A model generated the notes under the pieces. That model made no database searches. It saw only the letters and a list, made by a program, of their open reading frames with translations, and was not told the origin of the DNA. 64,000 nucleotides of DNA, taken from positions 1 through 64,000 of the forward strand of contig NZ_PDNZ01000008.1 in NCBI RefSeq assembly GCF_003182595.1, written 5' to 3'. This document shows, piece after piece, positions 17,604 through 27,434 of this stretch. Each line of letters begins with the position of its first letter. Position 1 is the first letter of the stretch. Source of the DNA: Prosthecochloris marina. Lineage in GTDB: Bacteria; Bacteroidota; Chlorobiia; Chlorobiales; Chlorobiaceae. Position numbers and translations under genes: made by a program.

Positions 17604-18401
17604 TTACATTGAAAAATTCAGATAGGCTTCCGGGTCAACGGGAATACCGTTCCTCCAAACTTCAAAGTGCAGATGAACGCCCGATGATTCCTGTCCGGTA
17701 TCACCTGCAAGTGCAATGACTTCTCCAAGCTTTACCTGCTCGCCTCCTTTTTTGAAAAGCTGACTGCAATGCTTGTAAAAAGTCATGTATTCACCATGAT
17801 CGACGATTATTGTATACCCGAATGTGCCTGTCCAGTCAGAAAAAATCACTGTACCGTCGGTAACTGCCCCTACAGGCTCGTTTCGGGCAGTCGCAATATC
17901 AACCCCGTAGTGGCTCTTCTTCGGCTTGAAGCGCTGTGATATCGAACCCGTAACCAGCCTTCCGGTGAATTTTCCGGGAGTAACCGCCCCGTCAGAAAAA
18001 GGTGGAGGGATGATACCCGCATCGTAAACCCTTCGGCCGGCTCCCCCGCCAAACGACGCTTCATCCTGTACCATCGCTTTTTCCTGAAACATGATCCCTT
18101 CCACCTTTTGAGTGAATGCCTGCATGTTCTCGATTTCAACGATAAGGCTGTCCACTCGCTTTGCCTGGAGAGCGACAAGCTCCTTCTGATGGGCCGGCAG
18201 CGCCGAGCCTGGAACCACGGTATGCAAGGGGGTAGCGAAAAAAACCAACCCCGCCAAGGAAACCAGCAGCCCTAGCACAAGCAAGAAGACGATAACAAAG
18301 GTTGCCGGAACACCTTTTAACAACGTTACAGGCTTCGATCTGCCGCCGACAGGGATAAGACTGAGCGTATAAACAGTTTTTTTCTTGCGGTGAACTCCCA
18401 T
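17604..18401 (-). CDS. M23 family metallopeptidase, membrane-anchored
   Basis: The 265-residue protein has one membrane helix (about 30-52), a coiled linker and a C-terminal LytM/M23 domain (about 155-262). Zinc ligands are in SHYGVDIA (HxxxD) and HLHFEVW, with DHGEYMTFYKHC between them. It probably cuts peptidoglycan cross-bridges, anchored in the inner membrane with the domain in the periplasm. The bactofilin encoded directly downstream is the expected partner. Confidence 0.92.
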   Translation of the reverse strand: MGVHRKKKTVYTLSLIPVGGRSKPVTLLKGVPATFVIVFLLVLGLLVSLAGLVFFATPLHTVVPGSALPAHQKELVALQAKRVDSLIVEIENMQAFTQKVEGIMFQEKAMVQDEASFGGGAGRRVYDAGIIPPPFSDGAVTPGKFTGRLVTGSISQRFKPKKSHYGVDIATARNEPVGAVTDGTVIFSDWTGTFGYTIIVDHGEYMTFYKHCSQLFKKGGEQVKLGEVIALAGDTGQESSGVHLHFEVWRNGIPVDPEAYLNFSM

Positions 18402-18410
18402 GGAAAAAGA

Positions 18411-19391
18411 TCAGGTTACACTGAAATTACTACGATACACCTGCCATGTTGAATCGATCAGGGTATCGAGATCGCTGTAACGGGGTTGCCATTCCAGCAA
18501 CTTTCTTGCTTTTTTCGATGACGCAACAAGCTCTGCCGGGTCACCCGGCCTTCTGCCCGACACTACTGCCGGAATGTTTTGTCGGGTAATCTCACGTGCT
18601 CGCTGAATCATCTCCTGCACCGTCACTCCGGTTTCGCTGCCCAGGTTCACTGCCAGACTCTCTTTCTTTTCAACAAGGTACTCGAATGCCGTCACATGAG
18701 CTGCTGCAAGATCACTCACATGTACATAATCACGGATGCATGTTCCATCTCTGGTCGGGTAATCATCCCCGAATACTTTCATCCCTTCGCGCACGCCGGC
18801 TGCCGTTTCCATTACAATCGGCAACAGATTTTCCGGCTTCATTTCCAGGCCTTGTATTCGCCCCTGCACATCATACCCGGCTGCGTTGAAATAACGGATC
18901 GAGGCATACTTCAACCCTTTCAAACGATCGTACCACTCCATCATTCGTTCAATCTCGAGTTTGGTGAATCCGTAGAAGTTTTCAGGGTTTTTCGAGTGCT
19001 CTTCATCGATCGGCAAATATCTGGGTGAACCGAATATGGCTGCTGAGGACGAAAAAATCATATTCGGTATCCCGGCTGAAAGTGCTGCATTCAAGATGTT
19101 TATCGTACCTGCTATATTCATCCTGGCATAGGCTTCCGGCTTGATCATGGACTCACCTGCCGCTTTCAATGCGGCAAGATGTACACATCCGTCATAACCG
19201 TCAGCCATAATTTCACGAAGTTGTAACGGCTGCATTATATCCCCGTACTGAAACGCCGCTTCTTCAAAGAGGTTACGACGTGTTCCCGAAGAAAGGTTAT
19301 CCAGAACGGTTACGTTGTACCCTCTATCGAGAAACTCCCTGGCCACATGGCTGCCGATATAGCCCGCCCCGCCGATTACAAGTATTCTCAC
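18411..19391 (-). CDS. galE: UDP-glucose 4-epimerase
   Basis: The 326-residue short-chain dehydrogenase-type epimerase has the NAD motif GGAGYIGS (7-14) and the catalytic YxxxK as YGFTK. Further GalE segments are LDNLSSGTRRNL and RDYVHVSDLAAAH. It interconverts UDP-glucose and UDP-galactose for surface polysaccharides. Nine bases separate it from the M23 peptidase gene, and it appears to lead the whole run down to atpH. Confidence 0.92.
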   Translation of the reverse strand: MRILVIGGAGYIGSHVAREFLDRGYNVTVLDNLSSGTRRNLFEEAAFQYGDIMQPLQLREIMADGYDGCVHLAALKAAGESMIKPEAYARMNIAGTINILNAALSAGIPNMIFSSSAAIFGSPRYLPIDEEHSKNPENFYGFTKLEIERMMEWYDRLKGLKYASIRYFNAAGYDVQGRIQGLEMKPENLLPIVMETAAGVREGMKVFGDDYPTRDGTCIRDYVHVSDLAAAHVTAFEYLVEKKESLAVNLGSETGVTVQEMIQRAREITRQNIPAVVSGRRPGDPAELVASSKKARKLLEWQPRYSDLDTLIDSTWQVYRSNFSVT

Positions 19392-19528
19392 GCTACAAAT
19401 TTTGGTTTATGTTCAACATCTCGTGTTCTCTTTGCCAAAGATAACACTTTCACCTAAATTGAACGATTGTTGCACCATATCATACAAAACCGGCAGACCA
19501 CCCCCGAACACCATGCCATGGAAGTCTG

Positions 19529-20290
19529 ATGAACAAGCTGTTTATACAACCTGAACTCTTTTCGCAAATCCCAGGACTCTACGCCCTGCAAACAACCCGC
19601 CACGGCGGTGTGAGCCCGGCCCCTTTCACAACGCTCAATCTCGGGCACAACACTTCCGACAACCCGGCAAACATTGTGAAGAACCGAACGATACTCTGCA
19701 ACCATCTGAGCATCGATCCCTCATCACTGGTCATTGCTGACCAGGTACACGGAACCCGGATTCTTCGTGCTTTTGAAGGGGGACATCATACAGGATACGA
19801 TGCCTTTATAACCGACCGGGAAAATATTTTTCTTTGCATACTCACAGCAGACTGCTTCCCTGTACTCATTTATGACCATGAACATGGAGCGGCAGGTGCC
19901 GCACATGCAGGCTGGAAAGGAACGGCAGCAAACATTGCCGGCAGGACAATCGAGGCGATGAAGGAACACTTCGGCACTTCGCCGCCTTCCTGCCTTGCCT
20001 GGATAGGCACAGGCATATCCGTAAACGAATATGAGATAGGAAAGGATGTAGCCGATCATTTCGACCACAAGTACCTCCACCTGTCACCCAACGGTCGCTT
20101 CATGCTCGATCTTGCGGCAACCAACGTCGATCAGTTGCTCGATGCAGGAATACCCGACACATCGATCGAAGTTTCACCGTTCTGTACGGCCAGGAACAAC
20201 AGCGATTTTTTCTCTTACCGTAAGGAAAAAGGAAAAACCGGGCGAATGATAACCCTTATCGGCATCAACTCTCCGAACCAGACTCCCTGA
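19529..20290 (+). CDS. pgeF: Laccase-domain multicopper protein (YfiH/PgeF family)
   Basis: The 253-residue protein belongs to the DUF152/YfiH family. Metal-binding elements are visible: TTRHGGVS, the TADCFPVLI strand, AAHAGWKGT with its His, and EVSPFCTARN. Members have been described as purine nucleoside phosphorylase/adenosine deaminase and as a peptidoglycan editing factor. It is divergent from galE. Its 3' end overlaps a small gene on the other strand by 26 bases. Confidence 0.9.
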   Translation: MNKLFIQPELFSQIPGLYALQTTRHGGVSPAPFTTLNLGHNTSDNPANIVKNRTILCNHLSIDPSSLVIADQVHGTRILRAFEGGHHTGYDAFITDRENIFLCILTADCFPVLIYDHEHGAAGAAHAGWKGTAANIAGRTIEAMKEHFGTSPPSCLAWIGTGISVNEYEIGKDVADHFDHKYLHLSPNGRFMLDLAATNVDQLLDAGIPDTSIEVSPFCTARNNSDFFSYRKEKGKTGRMITLIGINSPNQTP

Positions 20291-20474
20291 CGACGATAAG
20301 TGCTGTACCAAGCTTTTTTTCCAACGCTCTCACCTGCAGCAATTCCTGCTCTGTAAGATCGTCGGCAACGACATTGTAACTCGAGTAGGATAACAGTGTC
20401 TTTCCGATACTTTTTTCCAAAGCCCTGACCTCCTGCAACTGTTCATCCGACAGTTTTGAAAGACTTGACAGCAT
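20265..20474 (-). CDS. Small protein made of two copies of a helical motif
   Basis: The 69-residue protein has a strong AGGAGG site before its ATG, so translation is likely. It consists of two similar units: LSDEQLQEVRALEKSIGKTLL (about 7-27) and LTEQELLQVRALEKKLGTAL (about 40-59), sharing VRALEK and the surrounding Leu/Gly spacing. No family was recognised and there is no signal or membrane segment. It is convergent with pgeF (26-base overlap) and faces away from bchU. Confidence 0.75.
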   Translation of the reverse strand: MLSSLSKLSDEQLQEVRALEKSIGKTLLSYSSYNVVADDLTEQELLQVRALEKKLGTALIVVRESGSES

Positions 20475-20817
20475 ATCAACCCTCCTTTACAGCACCGTTC
20501 TTTTCATGCCGCCCGGCCTGATCGCCAATCACTGGACGTTATGCATCGTCATAGACAATCAAAGCGCGAACGCCACTCCGTATAAGAGCGGTGTCTTTAA
20601 CGTTTAGCCTGCCTCCATACTGAAAGTATACGGAACAGCCCGCACTCCTTATAGTTGTTTCATAAAGCATTTTAGGGTAAATTAAGGTTTACATGAAAAC
20701 ATCGAAATCCACTCTAATCACTCCTAAGTTGATCGAATGCCGGAACTTGCAGAACACCGGGACTGAGGGAATATCGCTTTCCAGCTTAGGTTTTTAACTT
20801 TTTAGCCTTACCTGAAC
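20475..20817. other. Gene-free divergent control region before bchU
   Basis: This 343-base stretch separates the small repeat protein gene from bchU and must hold promoters for both. GTAAA (20677-20681) and TTTAC (20688-20692) form a short dyad about 130 bases before bchU. No TGT-N12-ACA PpsR/CrtJ site was found by eye. There is no clear ribosome site directly before the bchU ATG. Confidence 0.4.
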
Positions 20818-21837
20818 ATGAATGACAATGAATTACTGAAATGTAATCAACGGGCCAATGAAATACTCTTCAAGGGGCTCGTGGAATTCGGCTGTTTCAA
20901 GGCTGCACTTGAACTCGACCTTTTCACTCATCTCGCTGACGGAGCAAAAGATGTTGAAACCCTTTCAGAAGCTATCGGAGCCGTACCGCAACGGCTTGGA
21001 ATGCTGCTTGAAGCACTTCGTCAAATCGGAATCACCGTGCAGGAAAACGGCAAGTGGGAATTGACCGATTTCGCAAAAAGCATGTTCGCCCCCAACGAGG
21101 AACACCCGAACCTTTACATGGCCCCCGTCGCAAAAGCCATGGCTTATACCGCCGAGAACTTTTATATGAGCATGGCAGAAGCTGTACGAGGCAAACTCGA
21201 TTACAAAGGAGAAACCTCCTATCCCCCGAAAACAAAAGAAGAAAACCTTTATTTCGAAGAGATACACCGCCGTAATGCCCATTTTGCCATCAAGCTGCTG
21301 CTTGAAGAAGCCAACCTCGCCTCCAATGAAAAACTTATCGACGTGGGAGGTGGAATAGGGGATATTTCAGCGGCACTTTGCAAAAAGTATACGCAGCTCA
21401 ATACCACCATCCTGAACCTTCCCGGAGCGATTGAGCTTGTCGATGAAAATGCCGAAGAAAAAGGCCTTGGAGACAGGTTGAGAGGTTCTGCCGTAGACAT
21501 TTACAGGGATGAATACCCTTCAGCCGACGCGGTTATGTTCTGCAGGATTCTCTATTCGGCAAATGACCAGCTTACCGAAATGATGTGTACAAAGGCGTTC
21601 AACGCACTCGAAGCTGGGGGTAAGGTACTCGTGCTCGACATGATTGTCGATGAAAAAGAGCATCCGAATTATGACTACCTCAGCCACTATATCATGGGCA
21701 TCGGTATGCCGTTTTCGGTTCTCGGCTTCAAGGAGCAATCGAATTACAAGCCTATCCTCGAAAAAATCGGGTTCACGGACGTTCGTATGGTGCGGCGTTA
21801 CGAGCATCTCTATGTCGAAGCGGTTAAACCCGCCTAA
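20818..21837 (+). CDS. bchU: Bacteriochlorophyllide C-20 methyltransferase BchU
   Basis: The 339-residue SAM-dependent methyltransferase has an N-terminal helical dimerisation domain (about 1-110) and a Rossmann domain with LIDVGGGIGD (173-182). It methylates the C-20 meso carbon of the chlorin ring on the way to bacteriochlorophyll c or e. Tyr246 (RILYSAN) and His290 (DYLSHY) fall at the positions I recall as catalytic and metal-contacting in Chlorobaculum tepidum BchU. The frame is full length; strains with a broken bchU make bacteriochlorophyll d. It is monocistronic with a terminator after it. Confidence 0.95.
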   Translation: MNDNELLKCNQRANEILFKGLVEFGCFKAALELDLFTHLADGAKDVETLSEAIGAVPQRLGMLLEALRQIGITVQENGKWELTDFAKSMFAPNEEHPNLYMAPVAKAMAYTAENFYMSMAEAVRGKLDYKGETSYPPKTKEENLYFEEIHRRNAHFAIKLLLEEANLASNEKLIDVGGGIGDISAALCKKYTQLNTTILNLPGAIELVDENAEEKGLGDRLRGSAVDIYRDEYPSADAVMFCRILYSANDQLTEMMCTKAFNALEAGGKVLVLDMIVDEKEHPNYDYLSHYIMGIGMPFSVLGFKEQSNYKPILEKIGFTDVRMVRRYEHLYVEAVKPA

Positions 21838-21859
21838 AAAAGTACCGAAAGATCATTGA

Positions 21860-21893
21860 AAAAGCAGTTTCCGCTATTGCAGAAACTGCTTTT
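21860..21893. terminator. Bidirectional terminator between bchU and the CoA-transferase
   Basis: AAAAGCAGTTTC (21860-21871) and GAAACTGCTTTT (21882-21893) form a 12-bp perfect stem with a 10-base loop. A/T tails on both sides let it serve bchU on the plus strand and the CoA-transferase gene on the minus strand. Confidence 0.9.
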
Positions 21894-21900
21894 CTCATTC

Positions 21901-23193
21901 CTATGGGCAAACCTTCCTGTAACCGCCGTAAAGGTCATGGGCTGTACGGCAGATATCTTCACGAAAATCCGGATGAGCGATACTTGCAAGTGCCTCAGCA
22001 CGCTGGCGCATATTTTTACCGTGAAGGTTTACAATTCCATATTCCGTAACGACATACTGCACATGAGCCCTTGTGGTCACAACTCCCGCACCCGCCTTGA
22101 GCACAGGCACAATCCGGGATTCACCGCGTTTGGTAACCGAAGGAAGTGCTATGATGGGTTTTCCATCGGGAGAAAGCGCCGCACCACGAATGAAGTCCAT
22201 CTGTCCGCCGACACCTGAAAAATGCCGATGTCCTATGGAATCGGCACAAACCTGCCCGGTCATATCGATTTCAATGGCGCTGTTGATCGCTGTAACCCTG
22301 GGGTTTTTCCGGATCTCTTTGGTATCGTTTACGTAGTCCGAACCGAACATCTCCACAAGCGGATTGTCATCGACGAAATCATAGAGCCTGCGGGTACCTA
22401 AGAGAAAACTGGCGACGATGATTCCATTGTGGGTAGATTTGTACCTCCCTGTGACAACCCCTTTTTCAACAAGATCGACAACTCCATCGGAAAACATTTC
22501 CGTATGGATTCCTAAATCTCTGTGATGTATCAGGGCCGCAAGGGTAGCATCGGGAATAGCACCGATACCCATCTGAAGAGTTGCACCGTTTTCTACTATG
22601 GAGGCTATGTTCTGTCCGATTTTTCGTTCGATATCGGTCAATTCATGCCTTGGGCCTTCAGGAAGAGGATCGTCAACATCAACCATGGAGTCAATATGGC
22701 TTATATGCAACAATCCTTCACCGTGTGTCCGGGGCATATTCGGGTTCACCTGCGCAATAACCGTCTTTGCAGTATGAACCGCTGCCCGCGCCGCATCCAC
22801 CGATACTCCAAGGGAACAGTATCCGTGGCGGTCCGGAGGGGAAACATGAACAAATGCAACATCGAGAGGCAGGACATTTCTATAAAACAGTGCCGGTACA
22901 TCACTTAAAAAAATAGGTATAGCGTCTGCCAACCCTTCCTGAACGGCAGATCGTACATTTCTACCGACAAACAGGGCATTGAGCCTAAAGCTATCACTAT
23001 ACTCCGAGCGGACATACGCTGCATCGCCTTCTGTATGAAGGCTTACAATTTCAACATTACGCAACTCATCCGCCCGGTCAACAAGAGCATCGATAAGCCT
23101 CTGCGGTGTCGCAGCAGCTGTTTGCAGAAAAACCCTGTTTCCCGACTCGACGACAGCAACCGCCTCTGCCGCCGATATTGTGCGGTATTTCAT
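21901..23193 (-). CDS. Acetyl-CoA hydrolase/transferase family CoA-transferase
   Basis: The 430-residue protein is a class I-type CoA-transferase of the 4-hydroxybutyrate/acetyl-CoA hydrolase group. The catalytic glutamate is probably Glu232 in IHTEMFSDG, with GIGAIPDA (209-216) and a GVGGQMDF glycine loop, both typical of the family. It moves CoA between carboxylates; the substrates cannot be read from sequence. It is the last gene after sdhC-sdhD-sdhA, 82 bases behind sdhA, so succinate/succinyl-CoA or fumarate-pathway acids are reasonable substrates in a reductive TCA organism. Confidence 0.85.
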   Translation of the reverse strand: MKYRTISAAEAVAVVESGNRVFLQTAAATPQRLIDALVDRADELRNVEIVSLHTEGDAAYVRSEYSDSFRLNALFVGRNVRSAVQEGLADAIPIFLSDVPALFYRNVLPLDVAFVHVSPPDRHGYCSLGVSVDAARAAVHTAKTVIAQVNPNMPRTHGEGLLHISHIDSMVDVDDPLPEGPRHELTDIERKIGQNIASIVENGATLQMGIGAIPDATLAALIHHRDLGIHTEMFSDGVVDLVEKGVVTGRYKSTHNGIIVASFLLGTRRLYDFVDDNPLVEMFGSDYVNDTKEIRKNPRVTAINSAIEIDMTGQVCADSIGHRHFSGVGGQMDFIRGAALSPDGKPIIALPSVTKRGESRIVPVLKAGAGVVTTRAHVQYVVTEYGIVNLHGKNMRQRAEALASIAHPDFREDICRTAHDLYGGYRKVCP

Positions 23194-23275
23194 AAATTAT
23201 TCAACTCCTTTTTTTATTTCTATTTCCGATTTCATGTAAACCATATACAAACACCCCATTGCGAACTCCTTTCGT

Positions 23276-25033
23276 TCAATACTTCCGTTCTTTCGGAACA
23301 AACTCTGCACGGGACGACGCAAGAGAAAGGTCGACAGTTTTCTGCATATGTGTAATCGCCCCCCCCTCTTCAAGAAAACAAATCGAATGCTTCAGCCACG
23401 ACGCATCATCCCGCGACTGATAATCATCCCTGCTATGAGCACCTCTTGTTTCCCTTCGTTCAAGAGCCGATACCGCAACAGCTTTCGAATAGTTAACCAT
23501 ATGCTGCAACTCGATAGCCTCGAGAAGTTCCGTATTGAACTTTTCACTCTGATCGAAAACTCTTATCGCTTCAGCCCTTTTCTGAAGTGCCGTGATTTTT
23601 TCCACCGCCTCCGAAAGCCCTTGTTCATGACGAAACACCGACACGTTTTCCATCATCACATTTTGCAGTTCGGCTCTGATCGGAGTAATCGCCTCACCGC
23701 CGTCCCTGCCTTTGAGGACGGCAATTTTCTCACTCATCCGGGCGGCAGCCCCTGTATCCAGAGGAATCGGAGTGAGACAGATCCTGTCGAGGTACCGGTT
23801 GATATCTTTACCTGCTCGTCTACCGAAAACAATAAGATCCAGCAAGGAATTGGAGCCAAGACGATTTGCGCCATGCACCGAAACACAAGCGACCTCACCT
23901 GCCGCCCAGAACCCCGGGACTTCACGTCCTTCTGCATCTCCGCTCACCCTGCCATTTGCATCCGTAGGTATTCCTCCCATTGCATAATGACAGGTCGGCT
24001 GTACCGGAATAGGCTTTTCTGCAGGATCCACGCCAAGGTAAATCTTCGCAAACGACTCGATTTCAGGCAGCTTTTCAACGATTTTCTCTTTTGACAGCCC
24101 CGTCAAATCAAGCAGAACGTGATCTTTCATCGGCCCTGCACCCCGGCCCTGCCTGATCTCCTCATAGATGCTCCTGCTTACAATATCACGTGGTGCAAGA
24201 TCCTTGATGCTCGGCGCATAACGCTCCATAAACCGTTCGCCCTGTCCGTTTCGCAGGATCCCCCCCTCTCCTCTTGCAGCTTCGGTAATCAGTATGCCAA
24301 GCCGATAAAGACCGGTAGGATGAAACTGCACAAACTCCATGTCCTCCAGAGGCATCCCGTTGTTCAATGCTATGCCCAGTCCGTCCCCGGTATTGGCAAA
24401 AGCGTTGGACGTGGTCCTCCAGGCTTTTCCATAACCACCGGTAGCGAACATCACAGCCCGGGCATGAAAAAGCATGAGCTGCCCGGTTTTGATCTCGATG
24501 GCGACAATTCCGTTCACGGCTCCTTCGGCCATACACAGATCCAGCACCTGATATTCGTCATAAAAGCTGACGCCTTTTCTCAATGACTGTTCATAAAGCG
24601 TATGAAGACAAACATGACCAGTCCTGTCAGCAGCATAGCATGTTCTGCGAACCGGAGCCTTCCCGAAGTTGCTGGTGTGTCCTCCGAAAGGACGTTGTGC
24701 TATGCGGCCGTCTTCAAAGCGTGAAAAAGGTACACCGAGATGTTCAAGTTCGATAATCGCACGAGGGGCATCGTTACACATAACCTCCACGGCATACTGA
24801 TCTGCCAGATAATCCGAACCCTTGATGGTGTCATAAGCATGCCATTCAGGAGAATCTTTCTCGGCATTGCCAAGTGCCGCCGATATCCCTCCCTGGGCCG
24901 CTCCGGAGTGTGACCGTAGAGGATGAAGCTTCGACAGAACGGCAACATCGTGTTTTCCGGCAACTTCAACCGCTGCCCTGAGCCCTGCGAGACCGGAACC
25001 GACAATGATCACATCATGGTAAACAACCTGCAT
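23276..25033 (-). CDS. sdhA: Succinate dehydrogenase/fumarate reductase flavoprotein subunit
   Basis: The 585-residue FAD subunit has [11 protein letters not shown] near the N-terminus and the covalent FAD site HSGAAQGGI with His42. Active-site segments [18 protein letters not shown] and [11 protein letters not shown] are intact. In green sulfur bacteria this enzyme reduces fumarate to succinate in the reductive TCA cycle. It follows the two membrane anchors; no iron-sulfur subunit (sdhB) is found beside it, so that subunit must be encoded elsewhere. Confidence 0.95.
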   Translation of the reverse strand: MQVVYHDVIIVGSGLAGLRAAVEVAGKHDVAVLSKLHPLRSHSGAAQGGISAALGNAEKDSPEWHAYDTIKGSDYLADQYAVEVMCNDAPRAIIELEHLGVPFSRFEDGRIAQRPFGGHTSNFGKAPVRRTCYAADRTGHVCLHTLYEQSLRKGVSFYDEYQVLDLCMAEGAVNGIVAIEIKTGQLMLFHARAVMFATGGYGKAWRTTSNAFANTGDGLGIALNNGMPLEDMEFVQFHPTGLYRLGILITEAARGEGGILRNGQGERFMERYAPSIKDLAPRDIVSRSIYEEIRQGRGAGPMKDHVLLDLTGLSKEKIVEKLPEIESFAKIYLGVDPAEKPIPVQPTCHYAMGGIPTDANGRVSGDAEGREVPGFWAAGEVACVSVHGANRLGSNSLLDLIVFGRRAGKDINRYLDRICLTPIPLDTGAAARMSEKIAVLKGRDGGEAITPIRAELQNVMMENVSVFRHEQGLSEAVEKITALQKRAEAIRVFDQSEKFNTELLEAIELQHMVNYSKAVAVSALERRETRGAHSRDDYQSRDDASWLKHSICFLEEGGAITHMQKTVDLSLASSRAEFVPKERKY

Positions 25034-25045
25034 AATCCGATTATC

Positions 25046-25537
25046 CTAATTCATTCCAACAGACATAACCGCCATAGTGCCCTGCCAAGCAAGCAACACG
25101 CTTACCGTCCAACCCATTGCTACAGCGATCTTCCTTATACGCTCGTTATGCACATAGTCTCCAAGAGCCCTGCTGACCCCCAGCATACCATGTGACAACG
25201 CCAAAAACAACAGCATGATATCGATCATTTTCCATAACGGCGCTTGTAACCTCTCGAGAACTTTACTGTACGTAATGACATGTTCTCCCGGCAACGCCTC
25301 TTTCAGCGCGCCCTTTGCAAACGCATCGGCGAACTCCTGCCCGGTGGACCCGAGCTCTCTGAGTATACTATTATATTCTTCGGCTGTCGCGAGAAAACCG
25401 TTGGGCATATGCTGTAACCAGAAATGCAGGCCAAGAAACAACAAAAGGCCAACACCCGTTATACGCTGCATCAACCATCCGAAAGCCTTGAACCGGACCG
25501 GTGTGCTGGTCTCTTGATTCTCATTCTGGCTGCTCAT
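25046..25537 (-). CDS. sdhD: Succinate dehydrogenase/fumarate reductase membrane anchor (SdhD-like)
   Basis: The 163-residue protein has three membrane helices (about 22-41, 105-125 and 137-158). [17 protein letters not shown] and [20 protein letters not shown] carry the His residues used as heme or quinone-site ligands in SdhC/D families. It overlaps sdhC by ATGA and is followed by sdhA after 12 bases. Confidence 0.85.
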   Translation of the reverse strand: MSSQNENQETSTPVRFKAFGWLMQRITGVGLLLFLGLHFWLQHMPNGFLATAEEYNSILRELGSTGQEFADAFAKGALKEALPGEHVITYSKVLERLQAPLWKMIDIMLLFLALSHGMLGVSRALGDYVHNERIRKIAVAMGWTVSVLLAWQGTMAVMSVGMN

Positions 25538-25968
25538 GGAAGCATTGGGGCTATGAAGTATGGAAAAATAATCGACAGTCCCCCGACAAGTGTTACGGCA
25601 AACGTCAACACCAGAACACCATAGAACAACTGTCGCTGTCGTTCGGAACGGTAGAACGCATCCTGTATCATTATTCTCAACCCGTTGAACGCATGAAATG
25701 CAACCGACCCGAGCAACATAACCTCGGCCATCTTGAACAGGGGGTTTCGATATGTTGTTACATATGCTTCAAACGCAACAGGATCGGCAAGGGAACGCAA
25801 TCCAATGATGTGCAAAACAAGATAGGCTACAAGCGCGAGACCTGTAAACCGGTGCAGCAGCCATGCCGACATACCTGCGAGTTTGCGGTAAGAAGATGCC
25901 GTAAACAGAAACGTTCTGAACGAAGGCCTGTTTCTTGATTGTCCCGATCGTTCAATGTTTTCTTGCAT
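25534..25968 (-). CDS. sdhC: Succinate dehydrogenase/fumarate reductase cytochrome b subunit (SdhC-like)
   Basis: The 144-residue protein has three helices (about 34-53, 77-97 and 113-137). [23 protein letters not shown] and [15 protein letters not shown] are SdhC signatures with conserved heme-ligand His. It is the first gene of the sdhC-sdhD-sdhA-CoA-transferase run, 173 bases after ftsZ. No clear terminator was seen between ftsZ and sdhC. Confidence 0.88.
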   Translation of the reverse strand: MQENIERSGQSRNRPSFRTFLFTASSYRKLAGMSAWLLHRFTGLALVAYLVLHIIGLRSLADPVAFEAYVTTYRNPLFKMAEVMLLGSVAFHAFNGLRIMIQDAFYRSERQRQLFYGVLVLTFAVTLVGGLSIIFPYFIAPMLP

Positions 25969-26141
25969 CCATCAACGATAAACTTGATAAGAAAAAAGAA
26001 AGGTACCAACAGCCGGTATCCGCCCTGAAGATAATCTGTCGTTGAAAAAGAATTGCCATCGGCCGGCCTTTTTACGTTACAATTATGGAAAGATTTCCAA
26101 CTGGTTCAGGCCTTTTTCCCGAAGGCACGATGATCCGCAGG

Positions 26142-27404
26142 TTATTGCTTGCGCCGCCGCAAATAAGCGGGCATGTTGGACTCTCCCTTGCGAATCATAT
26201 CATCAGAACTCTCTTCGGCTTTTGCCCCCCCCTCTTTGGTAGGAGACCCGACTTCCATCGGATCGTGAATAGCTATTTTTCTGCGAATGTAGGCGGGAAT
26301 TCGAAGATCATCAGGCGTTAGATCATGCCCCTGCGCGACCTGACGGGACATCGGCGGAGAAAACTTGCCTCTGGATGTCAGTGCATCGACCATGTATATG
26401 TTTTCGGAAAACTTTTCCTCCGGCGGGTCTTCCTGATCACGACTGAAGCCTGTAACGATAACCGTTACCCTTATTTCTCCCGAAGCTTCTGGGTTTTCAA
26501 CATAGCCGTTTATTATTTTAGCCGACCTTCCCACCTGCTCCTCGAGATAGCTCATGGCATCGGACATGTCCCGCATGGTAACATCACCGGTCATATTGAC
26601 CAGCACCCCTTTTGCCCCTTTGAGAGCGACACCTTCCAAAAGAGGGCTTGCAATAGCATCGGCAGAAGCCTTGAGCGCCCGCCTTTCGCCGGAGGCCGAC
26701 GCCGATCCCATCACGGCATCTCCTGCACCGAACATGATGCTCCGCACATCGGCGAAATCGACATTGACATGACCATGACTGGTAATGATATCCGCAATTC
26801 CTTTCGCCGCCCGGTAAAGCACGTCATTGGCCATATTGAAGGCCTCGGTAGCACTGATTCCCTCTTCAGCGATACTAAGAATCTTCTCGTTCTCGATAAC
26901 GATGAGCGTATCGATATATTTTCGCAGTTCGGCAATACCACCATCGGCTATTTCAGCTTTGATCCTCCCTTCAAAACTGAACGGGCGGGTGACAACCCCG
27001 ATGGTAAGAATCCCCATGTTTCTTGCTATGGAAGCAATAACCGGAGCAGCACCGGTCCCTGTGCCTTTTCCCATTCCCGCAGCGATAAAAACAAGGTCCG
27101 CACCCCGAAGCTGGTCGGCGATCAGTTCACGGTCATCTTCCGCAGCCTGGCGCCCTTTCGCAGGGTCAGCTCCTGCCCCGAGTCCGTTGGTTGCTTTTTT
27201 GCCGATCTGAATCCTCGTAGGAGCCTTGGAATTCAACAGAGCCTGGCGGTCGGTATTGAAGGCAATAAAATCCACACCGACAATCCTGCGATCGATCATG
27301 TTGTTAACCGCATTTCCACCGCACCCGCCAACCCCGACGATCTTGATGGACACGCCCCGTTCCTCCTCATGCTCAAACAAACCGGGATCCAGTTCAAACG
27401 CCAT
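26142..27404 (-). CDS. ftsZ: Cell division GTPase FtsZ with two C-terminal peptide motifs
   Basis: The 420-residue tubulin homologue forms the division ring. The GTP signature GTGTGAAP is at 114-121, and [11 protein letters not shown] near the N-terminus binds nucleotide. The protein ends [11 protein letters not shown] (410-420), the conserved tail that binds FtsA and other partners. A second copy of the same type, RIPAYIRRK, lies at 368-376, leaving about 33 residues between the motifs. It is the last dcw gene, 30 bases after ftsA. Confidence 0.97.
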   Translation of the reverse strand: MAFELDPGLFEHEEERGVSIKIVGVGGCGGNAVNNMIDRRIVGVDFIAFNTDRQALLNSKAPTRIQIGKKATNGLGAGADPAKGRQAAEDDRELIADQLRGADLVFIAAGMGKGTGTGAAPVIASIARNMGILTIGVVTRPFSFEGRIKAEIADGGIAELRKYIDTLIVIENEKILSIAEEGISATEAFNMANDVLYRAAKGIADIITSHGHVNVDFADVRSIMFGAGDAVMGSASASGERRALKASADAIASPLLEGVALKGAKGVLVNMTGDVTMRDMSDAMSYLEEQVGRSAKIINGYVENPEASGEIRVTVIVTGFSRDQEDPPEEKFSENIYMVDALTSRGKFSPPMSRQVAQGHDLTPDDLRIPAYIRRKIAIHDPMEVGSPTKEGGAKAEESSDDMIRKGESNMPAYLRRRKQ

Positions 27405-27434
27405 GTATCACATTCCTCCTTTTTAAGGACCCTC

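Noticed and set aside
26060..26080. GGCCGGCC palindrome followed by T-rich sequence as a terminator of the dcw operon
   Set aside because: The palindrome has no loop, and the poly-T lies on the plus strand side whereas the operon runs on the minus strand.
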